Shown one piece after another: positions 45,070 to 57,000 of a stretch of 64,000 nucleotides of DNA (the first letter of the stretch is position 1; each line of letters opens with the position of its first letter). Under the pieces are notes generated by a model, which was not told the origin of the DNA, searched no databases, and saw only the letters and a list, made by a program, of their open reading frames with translations. The translations under genes were made by a program, and so were the position numbers. This stretch comes from Halichondria panicea (Eukaryota; Porifera; Demospongiae; Suberitida; Halichondriidae), in contig NC_087386.1 of NCBI RefSeq assembly GCF_963675165.1, forward strand, positions 1,042,931 to 1,106,930, in the 5' to 3' direction.

Positions 45070-46566
45070 CTGAAAGAAGTAACTAAGTCTTAGGTCACAC
45101 TGTCCACATAAACATGACTTAGAACAAATATCACAGCACAAGCAATTGAAACCGAGATCAACATGTTTGTAATTGTCAATATTTCGGAAAAGACTATCCC
45201 TTCTACAATCTGTAGTGTTGAAGTTTGAAGCATATTCTTTAATCTCATTATCAACTTGATGGTAAATTCTTGCCTTCAAAAGGGTTACACGTGATGGTTT
45301 ACCATCTCAACCTGCTCTACCAGTCTCTTGTACATAGCTACTGATATCGTCTGACAGGCCAACATGAATGATTTACCGAATGTTGGGACAATCAACACCC
45401 ATACCAAATTCCATAGTAGCTACAACAATGCGAAGATTGCCATCACCCTTAAATAAACGAATGATTTCAGATTTATGGGCTGGATCAGTGACACTTGTAA
45501 ACATGTCCACGAGGCGAAATTCAGGAAGATCAGGTGCATCATCAGGATTTGTGAATGCAGCTCCAAGGTAATCCTTAAAGAAGAGGTACATGTCACCACA
45601 CACCAAAAGAACGTCCATATATGATTGTTGTGGGAAACTTGTTTCTCTCGATTACCAATTTCTGGGCCAAGTTTTGGAATGTCTCTGGTATACTTTTGAA
45701 CAATCCAACAGCATAAATCAAATTTGGGATTACTGGGACTCTCGTAATGACAAATGGGTTTCTTAGGCCAACAATACGAGAAATGAATGAAATGTCACTT
45801 CGGGTAGCTGTTGCTGTTAGCGCCATCACATGAACTGATGTTGGAATGAGGCTGCGCACTTCTCTAATTCTCAACAGCATTTGCCTGAAAGTCTCACCCC
45901 TGCAATAATATTATTGGTACACATGTTAATAATAAACGATGAGTCAAATACATACCATTTCTTCACACAATGAGCTTCATCGATTATCAAAGCCTTGAGT
46001 CTATTAGCATACACATCTCCCCCCAGAAGTCTTCTCCAATGCTTCTTGCTGATGATCATTTCAGGTGTAAAGAATACTAGCTGATACTTTCCGTGGAAGA
46101 TCGCATCCATTGTAGCTGCATCAGACATCTCGCCCGAGACATATGTGCTAGAGATGCCTTTAGAACAATAGATGGCTACCTATATAATAATAGAATAAAA
46201 GCATCCAGCTTAGAATGATCTAGTTATGTGTAAACAGCTCATATGCACATGTACGTATAATTATATGTATGTTCTATCTAGCCTTACATACCTGATCATG
46301 AATGATGGCCAGCAGAGGACTGGAGTAACTACTACTACTACAATAGAATGACCTTTCTCCTTCTCCAATATTTTGTCAAATGCTGCAGGCAAACAAGCAT
46401 AGCAAAGGCTCTTTCCAAATCCAGTAGGCAATACAGCAAAGACATCTCTGTCTCTCAGAAAAGAAGTGACTACTTCCAAGCTCGTTAGCAGCTTCTGTGA
46501 CAACTTTTGTACTTGTGTAACTTTCTCCATTTTGCTCAAGGCAGCTCCGCCCAGCTGCACACCCAC
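45070..46566 (-). pseudogene. RecQ-like DNA helicase, decayed
   Basis: Exons (minus): 46289-46566, about 46182-45959, then about 45894-45070, with GT-AG introns. Motifs: Walker A PTGFGKSLCY, DEAH box IIDEAHCVKKW, ALTATATRSDISF, ATMEFGMGVDCPN, SSYVQETGRAG (motif VI), then a Cys-rich C-terminal segment CLCCDICSKSCLCGQC. RecQ enzymes unwind DNA 3' to 5'. Lesions seen: TAA at 45373-45375, TGA at 45307-45309 replacing the arginine after GRAG, a 1-base frameshift near 45615, and a frame slip near 46320 beside a GTA repeat. No unit-1 counterpart. Confidence 0.8.
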
Positions 46567-46636
46567 CTAGCTAAGTGGGTGTTAACCAACCACTTGCAAT
46601 ACTGCAATCTGATTGGGCTGCACTCCTCAGTGCAGC

Positions 46637-46712
46637 AGTACAAATCCTATATAAGCGTGTCACCCGGCCACCCGTTGGGAACGGGTGCCGGGCTCCGCCC
46701 AGCTATACCTGG
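46637..46712 (-). promoter_or_regulatory. Right inverted-repeat arm: GC hairpin plus TATA box
   Basis: On the minus strand it reads GGGCGGAGCCCGG, a palindrome ACCCGTT-CCC-AACGGGT inside CCCGGC/GCCGGG, then GCTTATATAGGATTTGTACT. It lies about 100 bp before the RecQ-like ATG. Confidence 0.6.
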
Positions 46713-46739
46713 ACCTCAACAAAGCTGATTCTCTACAAA

Positions 46740-47000
46740 ATGGATTCTCTTACACGTGGTATTGAGCGCGCATGCGCATTAGATCTACATCCAGGAATAG
46801 GGGTGTGTCTGCAGTTCAATCAATAATGGCTACTAAAATAGCTAGCTTCTTTAGCAGCTCTTTCTAACTCTTGTAGCCAACAAAAAGCTAGCGCTTAAGT
46901 GCAAGGCTAACTCATAAGTTGAATAGAAAGTTTGTGCGAACAGATGATGCTATGAAAGATTCTGAAGAGACTGCAACAGCCTTCAATGTGAGTCAAACTA
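46740..47000 (+). other. Unassigned short ORFs beyond the right arm
   Basis: Contains ATG-initiated stretches MDSLTRGIERACALDLHPGI and, at 46827, MATKIASFFSSSF with early stops, plus a donor-like GTGAGT after TATAFN at about 46988. Could be a fragment of another element. Function unknown. Confidence 0.25.
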
Positions 47001-48095
47001 GCCATAACTCGAGAAAGAAGCTTTAGTTTGCTAATCCACGAATCAAAATCCAAGAGAACGTGGCTAGAAGCCTATAGAAGCTGTTAGTTTTCGTCGCATT
47101 GTAACCGTTGAGCAGTTATAGCTGGAATACACACACACACACACAGACAGACAGACACACACACAGTCAGCTTTACCGTATCCCTCGTGCGGCTACGCTT
47201 CGAGGCATAAAAACAACTGAATACAAACACAACCAACTGAGCGCTTTATGACAAACAAATTCCAACTGCACGTACACAGAATATGGACACACAGAGAGTT
47301 AAAACGAATTTCCGAGAAAGAATCACATAAATGCAGGAAAGCATGGGAAGTAACCAATTGTTACTATATGAATTTTAACAAAAATTGCTTTCTCAAACTG
47401 AATTTCGTTCTCAGGCTATTTATGGCAAGCTAGCTAGCTAACTACTTACAAGCAGGCATTGTCAGCACAACTATATATTGGTTACCTGCGGTTGTCGTAC
47501 ATGCATCATCTCTTACATAAGAATAGAGTTAATTAGACACAGCTGAATAAACACATCGATCATGTCTATCAACAAACAAAGTGTTCTTTATTGAGAATTA
47601 AAAGCTACGTAAGGGACTTATGCATGCACCATTTGTTGTCAATACACCAGTGTACTATATAGTCACTAGCTGAAAGCTTATTTCACTCCCAAAAACACAC
47701 AGGCATATAGCATTAAATAAACCTGAGTATCCTTACAGTACACATACATACACTATAACAAGATACTAGTACATTAATAATTGATTACAAATTAAACAGA
47801 GAAGCTTTAAGTTATTATGTCTGCATGGTAATGGAGAGAAGAGGCTTCATTCAAGCTTGGCCAACTTTTATTGCAAAGAAAAACCACAACCATAGACACA
47901 GAAGCCCTCCAACCATTGGGGATAGACCCAGAAGCCCGCCAACCATTGGGGATAGACCCAGAAGCCCGCCAACCATTGGGGATAGACCCAGAAGCCCGCC
48001 AACCATTGGGGCACTAGAAGGGTAACTTTAGGACGGCCATAAGTTGCTTTCCACATAGCTCAGAGAGCCAACACCAAACTAGGTACCAGACTCAC

Positions 48096-48176
48096 CAGTA
48101 CAATGGTGAGGTCTGCACTGTCATGGTTAAATAGCTGTGCCAGCTCTCTAGCCTGTGTGATAAGCCCAGCGTTCAA
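48096..48176 (-). CDS. SPG11: Spatacsin-like exon ARELA...DLTIVL, unit 2
   Basis: The equivalent of 6922-7002: same 81 nt length, same splice sites and same protein. Confidence 0.85.
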
Positions 48177-48540
48177 CTATAGGGGGGAACATTACATCAT
48201 CAGCACTGAATATAACATTCCAACCAACTACTAAATATGGGGACAAGGTCATGCATGCATGCATGGGTTGCCTAGCAAGTCGATAAGTATTGAGAGACTG
48301 CAGGTGACCCAAGGTGGTACAACCATGCACTGTATCATGGGGTCACACCATGTACCCATATTAGCAAAGTAATAAAGTAAACAATTCCAAGAAACAATTC
48401 CAGCAATACTAGTACATGCATGGTTAGATCAGGTACTGCACTATGGCATGTATACGTGTGGGGGGTCTGTGTATACGTGTGGGGGTCTGTGCATGTGCGT
48501 GGGGGGTCTGTGCATGTGTGACAATTAATTAATGACTTAC

Positions 48541-48560
48541 TAATCTTCCCAGTAAGAGGT
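48541..48560 (-). pseudogene. SPG11: Remnant of 36 nt micro-exon, unit 2
   Basis: Donor GTAAGT and the 3' half of the exon equal to 7347-7382 remain. About 23 bp covering the 5' half and the CTTATTACAG acceptor are gone. Confidence 0.6.
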
Positions 48561-48659
48561 CTAAGAAAATATACATGGTACAGTGATGACCCTTTACCAG
48601 TTACACAAATACACCCACTTTTCAGACAGACCGCTTTTGTTTGGTCCATCAACTTAAAC

Positions 48660-48839
48660 TGGGACATTTTCTGATAGGAGAAGCTCGTTTAGCCGTCGTC
48701 GACCTTTGAACTCTTCCTCGGCCGTCACTGAGAGTGATGAGAGGAGGGAGGTGTGGTCAGTGTACTGGGAGTAGTCTGGTGCTCCTCCTTGAAGCTCAGG
48801 CAGGAAAGGAAGAGAAGAAGAACTGCTACTACTGGTGGA
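48660..48839 (-). CDS. SPG11: Spatacsin-like exon with serine run, unit 2
   Basis: The equivalent of about 7510-7670. It has CGA at 48699-48701 (reverse strand), where unit 1 has TGA, so EEEFKG continues into RRRLNELLLSENVPV before a TAA. The 3' exon end is unclear. Confidence 0.6.
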
Positions 48840-48999
48840 CTGTAGAGGGACGGAGAAAATATGATAATTAGTAAATGAACGGACGGTACACTGCCTCCAT
48901 CTGGTACCGAAGTCATAGCAAGTGAGATTGTACACAGTGGTTGAGATATACAGCTGCACATATCTCACACAGGACAATGAACTTCAACCTCATTACGAT

Positions 49000-51900
49000 T
49001 TTTAGTACTCAAAATGTTGTTAGGAATGATATACCCAGGAGGTAGGTACTGTACTATACTCATAATATTGTGTGTGGGGAGAGGGGTAGGGGTAGTAACA
49101 GTACAGGGAAACAACTGGCAAACAGACACACTCAAGGAAAGGTCAGTGGCTAGGTCGGGAGGTTAGCACAAATTATGTGAACTTTGCATTCCCTGCACAA
49201 TTAGAACTGTCTCTTGAGACCACATGACACAACAAATATACAATATGGCTCCCGTATAAAGCATTACAGCCAATACAGCCAATACAGACATACATGTAGG
49301 TGGCAGAATAATTGCATTTCTCCGGAGAGTAGGTAGGTAGCAGGTGTTAGAGGGAATTAGGATAATAAGTATGAGGGACTTCTTAGACAGCACTAAACTT
49401 TGTACTTAGAAATTTCAAGACTGCATGTATACAAACAAACAAAGGGGGTGGTAGTTGCTTGAGGGGGCGGTAGTTGCTGGAGGGGTCTGTCTGGTGCCAT
49501 TGGCAACAGTATTCAGATCTCAATACACACCATTTCATACCAACACAACAGCGACTCAGTAAACAGCATTGTAGTCTCAAGTCTCCTGGTAACCAATCAC
49601 TAATGGCACTAGGGGCGATCATTGTTAGGGGGGGGGGGGGGGGGTAATATCAGTACAGGGAAACAACTGGCAGTCAAGGAAAGGTCAATGGCTAGGTCGG
49701 GAGGTTAACACAAACTATGTGAACTCTGCATTCTAAGCCAATAAGCCATATTACATACATACATGGACATGTACATGCATGACTCAGAATAGCAGGTGCT
49801 AAAAGAAATTAGTGTGAGCTAATTATGAGAGGAAAACTTTGCACTTTACATTAATAGAGAATTAAGATACATGTACATATGCAAACAAGTTAAACAAAAC
49901 ATGGGGGGGGGGGGGGGGGTAGCTCAGGGAAATGTTTGAGGGGTCTGCCCGTGCACTAGACAAGAGCATTGAGGTGGATCCAGATATCAACAGACAATAC
50001 AATAGCTCAATAAACAGCATTGTGGAGTCAATACCAGTCGCTCTCTTGAGAGATAGTCTTGAGTTCTGCTAAGTACACTAATGGCAACCATTTAGATAAT
50101 CAAGGAAGTCTCTCTTGACCTACATGTAGCTGTGCCTGGGCTTCCTTACATGCTTCAAATTAATTATGAGATTATGGTGCATTGTGCAAGATCTGTCTCA
50201 AGTTTCTACCCACCCACACCCCTCTCAAGTAAGCACTAGCAGTCAACACGGTACAACACAACAGTGCCTATGTTATGGTGGTGCACGGCTTCAGTGGGTG
50301 TTTTCAATCAGTATAGTGACCTTTTTGAATATCATCTCAATTACGAGTAGCAGGAGAAATTAACAACTTGTTTTTAAGTGAACTTGTTGTTGTTGTTCTA
50401 TCACACTGTCTAATGAATGGAAACTTTTGTTTACAGACAACTACGAAAACAGATCCACCAAACAGATACACTGCTAGCTGATGGGAATCCATAGATATAA
50501 TTATAGTGTGCACGTCTTCAGTGGGTGTTTTCCATCAGACCGTTTTTGAAGATCATGCATCAGAAGGAAGATCATGAATCAGAAGGATTTCTTATACATG
50601 TAGTGTGAACCCATCACACCTTTTTGAAGATCATGCCATCCAGAAGGATTTCTTATACATGTAGTGTGAACCGTAAGATGCACTTTACATTAAAGAGACT
50701 GTAACAAAAGGTGTGGGTGGGGGGGGGTAGCTCAGGGAATGTTTGAGGGGTCTGGCTAGGGCAACTAGAGTACTGAAGTGCTAACCATCGGCTGTTGACA
50801 TGATTTAGAGGTAGTCACAGTGTTACAATAATAAAGAAGCAACAAACCACAATTTTAGCTTTCTACTTTAAAACTACGCAGTGCTATGGCCGGCAGCCAG
50901 GTAAGCATGCTCAGATGTCACAAACAAGCACACACACCAACAGACTACTATACTCACTGGCCAAAGCACGACCTCGGGTAAATAAGGTGGATTGAGAAAT
51001 TAGCAGACAATACAATGGCTCTCAATACCAGTAGTCAGGTCTCTTGAGAGATAATCCTGCTAAATGAACTAATGGCAATGAAATTAGGACAATCAGTGTG
51101 CACTAGACAAGAGCAATATGAGAAATCAACAGACAATACAATAGCTCATTAAACAGCATTGTGGATCAATGCCAGTCAGGTCTCTTGAGAGATGGCCTGG
51201 CATAGTTCTGCTAGGTACACTAATGGCATTAAAGACAATCACTAGACAAACAAAGTCATTGAAACTTCACCTGAGTGCATGGCTTCTTTACAGTCATGCT
51301 TGCTTAACTATGAGATTATGGTGCATTATACAAGAATCTGTCTCAAGTCACCCACCCAACCACTCTCTGACTCAATGATGTAAGCACCAGCCAACACAAC
51401 ACAACACAACACAACACACAACACAACAGGTGTTTTCCATCAGACTACAGTATAGTACCGTTTTTGAAGATCGTCCCGGTTACGGCATGACTTAACAACC
51501 CCGACTTGTTTTTAGTGAAATTGTTGCTGCTCTATCGCACTGTTTAATGGCATCTACTCTTATTTACAGACAGTTAGGAAAACAGACCCACCAGACTGAT
51601 TCAAACATGGAATTCAGACTTGTGCTTAACAGAGAGCTAAGAAAACAGCTAGATGCACTGAATCGTATATACACAATTTGTTGAAAGACATTGCTGACAT
51701 TGCACTCTGTACCTAGACTACAGATTGAGTGTATTTGTTGTGGTGATATGTTTTCCTGTTTTTGTTGCTAGGAGATTCAGAGGTCAGATAATTAGAGAGT
51801 ATAGAAATTAGTAAAGCACGACTTCAAAGAACTAGACACTTCAGAATTGACAGGTGAGTACTGAGATTACGCAAAACAGGGGAATATCAAACACTGATGT

Positions 51901-52740
51901 ATATGTGGCATGACTATAAAGTGCATTCTAGAGCCACCAGTAACAACATGCATTGAGGCAGTTCTTAAGACAATCACATTCAGCAAACACATCGAAATTC
52001 CGTGGTATACAAGAAGCCTTGGCTTTTGGATAGGAAGCACACAAGGGGGAGGTTACAACCAGGTCTGTTTACAATTCTGATAAAACACTTCATAGGATAA
52101 ACTCCCGCTACTGTGGGATATCTATTATTAGCGCTGTGTGCTAGCCAACACAACCATAGACACACACACAAGGAACTGATCTAACTCACATGGTAGGTAA
52201 TTAAGATCGAGACATGTTAAGAATATAATTAGAAAGTATAGAAATCAGTAAAGCACGGCTTCAAAGAACTAGACAGTTCAGAATTGAAAGGTGAGTACTG
52301 AATTAAAACACATTACGCAAAACAGGGGAATAATTCTAATGACTGCGTGCATGACTAAAAAGTGCATTCTAGAGTCACCAGTAATCAACATGCGGTGAAG
52401 GCAGTTTTTAAGACAAAATCACACACATTGGAATACCAGAAGCCTTTTGTTTAACCCACTAGGCTTTTGAATAGGAAGTACACCAGTGGGAGGTTACAAC
52501 CCGCAGATAACACTTTATATAAACGATAGAGTGGAAAAACATTCCGCCACCATAATCATGGGAAAACTATTATCAGCTGTGTGCTAGCCAACACAACCAC
52601 AGACTGGTACACACAAGAACTAACTCATACTTACACGTTAGATATTAAATTAAGCAATACACGATCGAAACATAAAAAGTAAAAAGGCCTCCACAATCAA
52701 TACTGCTTACACAGTAATAGTATGTATAATATATAATTAT
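49000..52740. other. Intron with locally amplified segments, unit 2
   Basis: Counterpart of 8380-12480 with one copy of the 36 bp minisatellite unit, extra copies of GAAGATCATG(C/A)ATC near 50545-50640, and poly-G runs at 49627 and 49903. No exon recognised. Confidence 0.6.
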
Positions 52741-52752
52741 ACGGTCACTCAC

Positions 52753-52875
52753 CTTTTCTCACAGTTACTTTGCTGGCTGTAGAATTCACGATGTTGGCAT
52801 ACTTTCTAGCGATATTGAACTGTTCTTTCTGAAGCAGCTGGCTCAGTACATACTCAGCATGTACCTCCACTTCAA
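52753..52875 (-). CDS. SPG11: Spatacsin-like exon AEYVLSQLL, unit 2
   Basis: A 123 nt exon, open throughout, with a better acceptor (ATATTCAG) than unit 1. Equivalent of 12502-12624. Confidence 0.8.
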
Positions 52876-53239
52876 CTGAATATACCTATAGTCAGTATGA
52901 AGGTGAAAGTGAAGGAAGTTTTCGTATACACAGCGATAAGACAACATCAATAAAGCCAACGTTTGTATTACTATATACGGTTCCAATATTTTTGTGTTTG
53001 GATAGTATCAGGAGTTCATTCTGATAGTATATACATTAACATAAATACATGTTACATGTTTGCTATGCTAAGCAATTTGAGAGCAGAAACACTCCTGCTA
53101 GCCAGGGTACCTAGGATAATGATACCTTACATACAGTCCACACCTAGGAGAGGGTAGACTAGTACTGGGGTTATAAAAGATCAATGAAAATGATGAGCTG
53201 GTTATATTGCACAGTGGGTTACGTGATACTGTCACTGAC

Positions 53240-53397
53240 CTGTGCCAGTGTTTGGGTGTGTGATGATGTATCAAAGGCCTGTGTGAGGACCGTGTTGGAC
53301 GCCAGACCAGCCTCAGTAAGGGTAAAGGCAGTATTGGAGGCCAGACCAGCCTCTGTCAGGATCAGGGTCATTTGATACAGCTCTTCATACTTCAACA
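53240..53397 (-). CDS. SPG11: Spatacsin-like exon with internal 10-residue duplication, unit 2
   Basis: 158 nt against 128 nt in unit 1. The extra 30 bp repeats LTEAGLASNT once, in frame. The flanking sequence and both splice sites are unchanged. Confidence 0.75.
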
Positions 53398-53688
53398 CTG
53401 CAAGGGGGAGATCACGTGATTACAACACAACACACATACACACAGTGTACCTCCACCTTAGCCTGTGCTGTGTCATGTTTTTAGGAGAGCACAAAAGAAC
53501 AGAGACTGCCATTTTTGCAGCACCACAGATGTGCACATGTTTCTTTAAACCCACTTGTGGAGTCACATGATGCACGTACAGGGTGTGTATTAACCACGAG
53601 AATGTACTAACATAATTGTGGTTGCACAGCCCATGAATCGCAATCATATTGTTCCTATGGTTTCATTCAGATATTCATAGACACGTAC

Positions 53689-53858
53689 CGCTGGCAGTGC
53701 ACTTGAAGTCCTGTCCAAACTGTGCCTCTGAGAGTAGGCGCAGGAGGTGTGACCTCTCAAAGGGGGTGGGGCATCTCACAAGCATGTGCATTGCCATGGT
53801 AGCGGCCACTTTATCCACCCACGCAGTGTCACCAATAGAGAGCTCCATACTGTACTGA

Positions 53859-53863
<5 letters not shown>
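53689..53863 (-). CDS. SPG11: Spatacsin-like exon MLVRCPT, unit 2
   Basis: The equivalent of 13593-13767, 175 nt, open, with substitutions such as E-to-L in the SMEHS/SMELS context. The acceptor again abuts a (CA)n array (53864-53901). Confidence 0.8.
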
Positions 53864-53904
<41 letters not shown>

Positions 53905-54884
53905 GGGGGGGTGTGAGGGGAAGAATTGTACTAATAATTATACTGTGTACTTTAAAAAATATATATATCTATAAGTATTGCATCATAGTAGCTGGTTGAT
54001 ACATAAGCGATAAGTTTATACTGCAATGCTTGGTGAACAATGGCACGTTTTAGCATCAACAGAAACCATCTGCCACAGTCTTGGAAAGGAGAGGTCCACT
54101 TACACCGATAATCAGATAAAGCTAATGGTTCAACTGAAAACTCTCTATTTGGAAAGTGAAAACTTAGCAAGACAATAGGTGGGTCAGATCTCAAACAATA
54201 AGCCCATAAAGAGTCTCAAGGATTGAGGGAAATCTTTCACTGCATTCTGACAGTATCCATGCAGTTTTAGAACAATCATTTGAGTTAAAGAATGCAGGGA
54301 AACCTTCTCATCGTGTCTTATGCCAATACATACAGTCATGCATGTATACCCATAAACAGAACTATTTAACCCAGCAGGTGCAAGCCTGAGAACCGCTGAG
54401 TCACGTAGGCCAGCCACCCACACACCAGGGTGGAATTTGAGTCACGTAGCATAACCACCCACATATCAGGGTGGAATTTGAGAAGCTGCGCTGAATCAAC
54501 TCATTGAAACATGCACCCACTTCTTTAGGCAGTAGCTATTGTAATCTGAACCAGATATTGATGCTTCTAAAGCCTATTAATGGAAATACCAGGACGCCCA
54601 CTCGATCAGTCCTTCCGCATACTCTATTAAGCAAGGCAATTAGGGATCAACAAACACTGTACACTCAATTGTCTAGCTAATCACAAGGTACGTAGACAAG
54701 ACAAATCAAACAGCTTTATTACATCATTACCCACGCCAATAGTCCCACAGCATATGCAATATTGATTATCATAATAAACATTTCAGCCTTCACTTTGTTG
54801 AACTTATTATTTTTATTTGTATGGCACCAAAACATGAATTGTATAGAGTGGAGGTAATTACCTCGTGTGTGCGCAGCAGGGGTG

Positions 54885-54930
54885 GAGTGTGTGTGTGTGT
54901 GTGTGTGTGCGCAGCAGGGGTGGAGTGATT

Positions 54931-54985
<55 letters not shown>

Positions 54986-55001
54986 CAGGGGTGGAGTGAT
55001 T

Positions 55002-55068
<67 letters not shown>

Positions 55069-55110
55069 GTGTGTGTGCGTGTGTGTGCGTGCGTGTGCGT
55101 GTGTGCGCGT
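54885..55110. repeat. Expanded compound (TG)n array (unit 2)
   Basis: About 225 bp of TG with interspersed GGGGTGGAGTGATTGG units; unit 1 has only about 60 bp (14768-14830). Confidence 0.9.
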
Positions 55111-55562
55111 GTGTGGACACAAACATTAGCTGTTTGAGCAAACTAGGCACTTTCATGAACTGCTTTAACTGATAATGAGGCAGTAGTTAAAAAAATAATA
55201 GGCTAGTTATAGTTGAAACTTGTAGGCGATATTTGAAGGCGACAAAAACACATTGTTTTTTAATCGATCTAATCGTTGCTTTATAGATTCACGATCATTC
55301 CCGATTCACAATGATAATGTTATAATAAGTGATAAAAGTTATTGTATCATAGAAGCTCAACGCACGAGGTGAATGCATCTTGTTACATTTTGTACTGATG
55401 ACCCTTTACCAGTTGACAATTTGAACCACAAAACTATGTTTTATGTGGAACGTCCCTTTACCAGACAATTTGGAACAGGGTCATTAATTACAAACTGAAA
55501 TATGAGCTTGAACCTTCACTGGTAAAGGGTCATCGATATTAAAAACCGGAAACAAGTATTAC

Positions 55563-55656
55563 CATAGCAAGCTGCTAGTAATGGTCTCTCCAAGGCAATA
55601 GCATGGGCGAATAGTGATCACCATGGTGTCTTGTCAGCCTGGCATGAGAACAGCTG
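55563..55656 (-). pseudogene. SPG11: Broken spatacsin-like exon KTPW-stop, unit 2
   Basis: The 5' 50 or so nt of the unit-1 exon (VEPYIPIEESGL part) are deleted and replaced by a poly-G/C run (55664-55680). TPWR has become TPW-TGA (55618-55620; AGA to TGA). Donor changed from GTAAGA to GTAATA. Confidence 0.75.
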
Positions 55657-56128
55657 CTGCATAGGGGGGGGGGGGGGGGGATTGAAACATGTAGCAGCTT
55701 TGTGCATTCATACAAACTCTGAATGAAACTCAAACTCTAAGAATTATGCTGCCTCTACTGGGTCACTCAGAACAATAGCACGTTTGACGCATGAAGCATG
55801 CTAATAGTAGATTATTGGTAGAGCTCACGTGATACTGGAGTGAGTTGCTCATCAGACTCTTGTTTCTCCGTGGGGTGGTCCCTCTTCCTCCTCAGCTGGG
55901 GGTCCCCTGTCAACCTGGGGGGTGGCATCTCTTTGCAGGCCAACCTGTGGATAGGCTTGAATTAGCTCTAGATACAGCTAGGTCACTGCATGAGCATTAT
56001 GCAACCCCAAAAAAAGTATACAGTAATGAGATCATGAGCCGTATTGGGGAAACATGTTGGTGCCTTTGAACACGCCCAGTAAACCAAATCAGTAGCTCTG
56101 TGTACTGTACATGAACATATTCACGTAC

Positions 56129-56236
56129 ATGGTCTAATAACGGAGAGGTTCCCCTGGTAACCATTGACGACACGGCCAAGTGGAGGTGCTCCCGTAGAGA
56201 CAGGTCCAAGAAGCGCTTGTCCACTATCAACAGAAC
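56129..56236 (-). CDS. SPG11: Spatacsin-like exon LLIVDKRFLDLSL, unit 2
   Basis: The 108 nt equivalent of 16152-16259. Open, same splice sites, several amino-acid changes. Confidence 0.7.
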
Positions 56237-56779
56237 CTGCAGTAAAGAGAGAGGCAAGAGCTGGCAGTTAAATCTCAAAGCAATATAAAGTATACTGATA
56301 CTGATGCTGAGGTTGGATTGCAAACACAGTACATGTATGCAAACTCAACATAATCTCCAGCGTACCTTCTGAGGTGGTATACTGCACAGCTGAGAGTGAC
56401 AGAGAAGAGGCAGCCATTGTCCCTCCCTGGCACACACTGTGATGAACTCCGGTGAGGGGGGCAGTTGGTGACATTGATCGAAGACTCCAGCACTCCTCTG
56501 CCTCTAGGCCGTGCCTGAGGGTAGCAGGAGATCAATGCTGATACTACTAGTAGACACTAAGCAGCTAGCCGGGTACATGCATGTAGGAGTCAATCGTTAT
56601 AGTCACATGATTGCATTGTTTGAGCTTCTCGATAGCTTATACAGGTGTGCTATTTAATTAATATGGAGTGCTGATTGAGCACCATTCCATATTCATTAGC
56701 TAACAATAACCGTGGGAAATGCATTAGGTACATAAGAGTGGTTCTGTATGTGTACACTGTATATGGCTATAGTGCTCAC

Positions 56780-56898
56780 AGTTCCACTCCTCCAGAGGAT
56801 ATCATGTGATGTACGTGTGAAGGACTCTAGCTGGAAGAGGAGAGAGCCGGCCAAGCTCATGTTGTCAGGGTTACAATGTAGCTGAACAAACTGGGCAG
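56780..56898 (-). CDS. SPG11: Spatacsin-like exon AQFVQLHCNPDN, unit 2
   Basis: The 119 nt equivalent of 16805-16923, open, with S-to-F and L-to-I changes. Confidence 0.7.
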
Positions 56899-56957
56899 CT
56901 GCAGAAGGCAATAGAGAGAACAGTTAGCAATTCATAACCTATGAATACACAACTTAC

Positions 56958-57000
56958 CAATTTTCTGGCAACTTAACTAGCCCTCTGGAAATAAGATGCT
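56958..57000 (-). pseudogene. SPG11: 5'-most spatacsin-like exon, frameshifted, unit 2
   Basis: YEHLISRGLV is followed by a 5 bp insertion relative to unit 1 (CTAGTTAAGTTGCC against CTAGTTGCC), which shifts the frame before the donor GTAAGT. Confidence 0.5.

Larger units (their letters stand above)
44385..47207 (+). mobile_element. RecQ-bearing insertion present only in unit 2
   Basis: Unit 1 reads CTTAAGCAAAAACAACTGAA without interruption at about 6021-6040. In unit 2 the same point is split by about 2.8 kb. Inside are a pair of inverted repeats (44578-44650 and 46637-46712), a plus-strand Cys-pair exon and a minus-strand RecQ-like helicase, convergent. Both outer borders lie next to copies of a motif with core CTTTACCGTAT...CGAGGCATAA. 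No clean target duplication or terminal inverted repeat is visible at the outer borders, so the mobilisation mechanism is unknown. Confidence 0.7.

Noticed and set aside
54719-55156. Long His/Thr-rich frames in the TG array
   Set aside because: Pure product of a (TG)n/(CA)n microsatellite.
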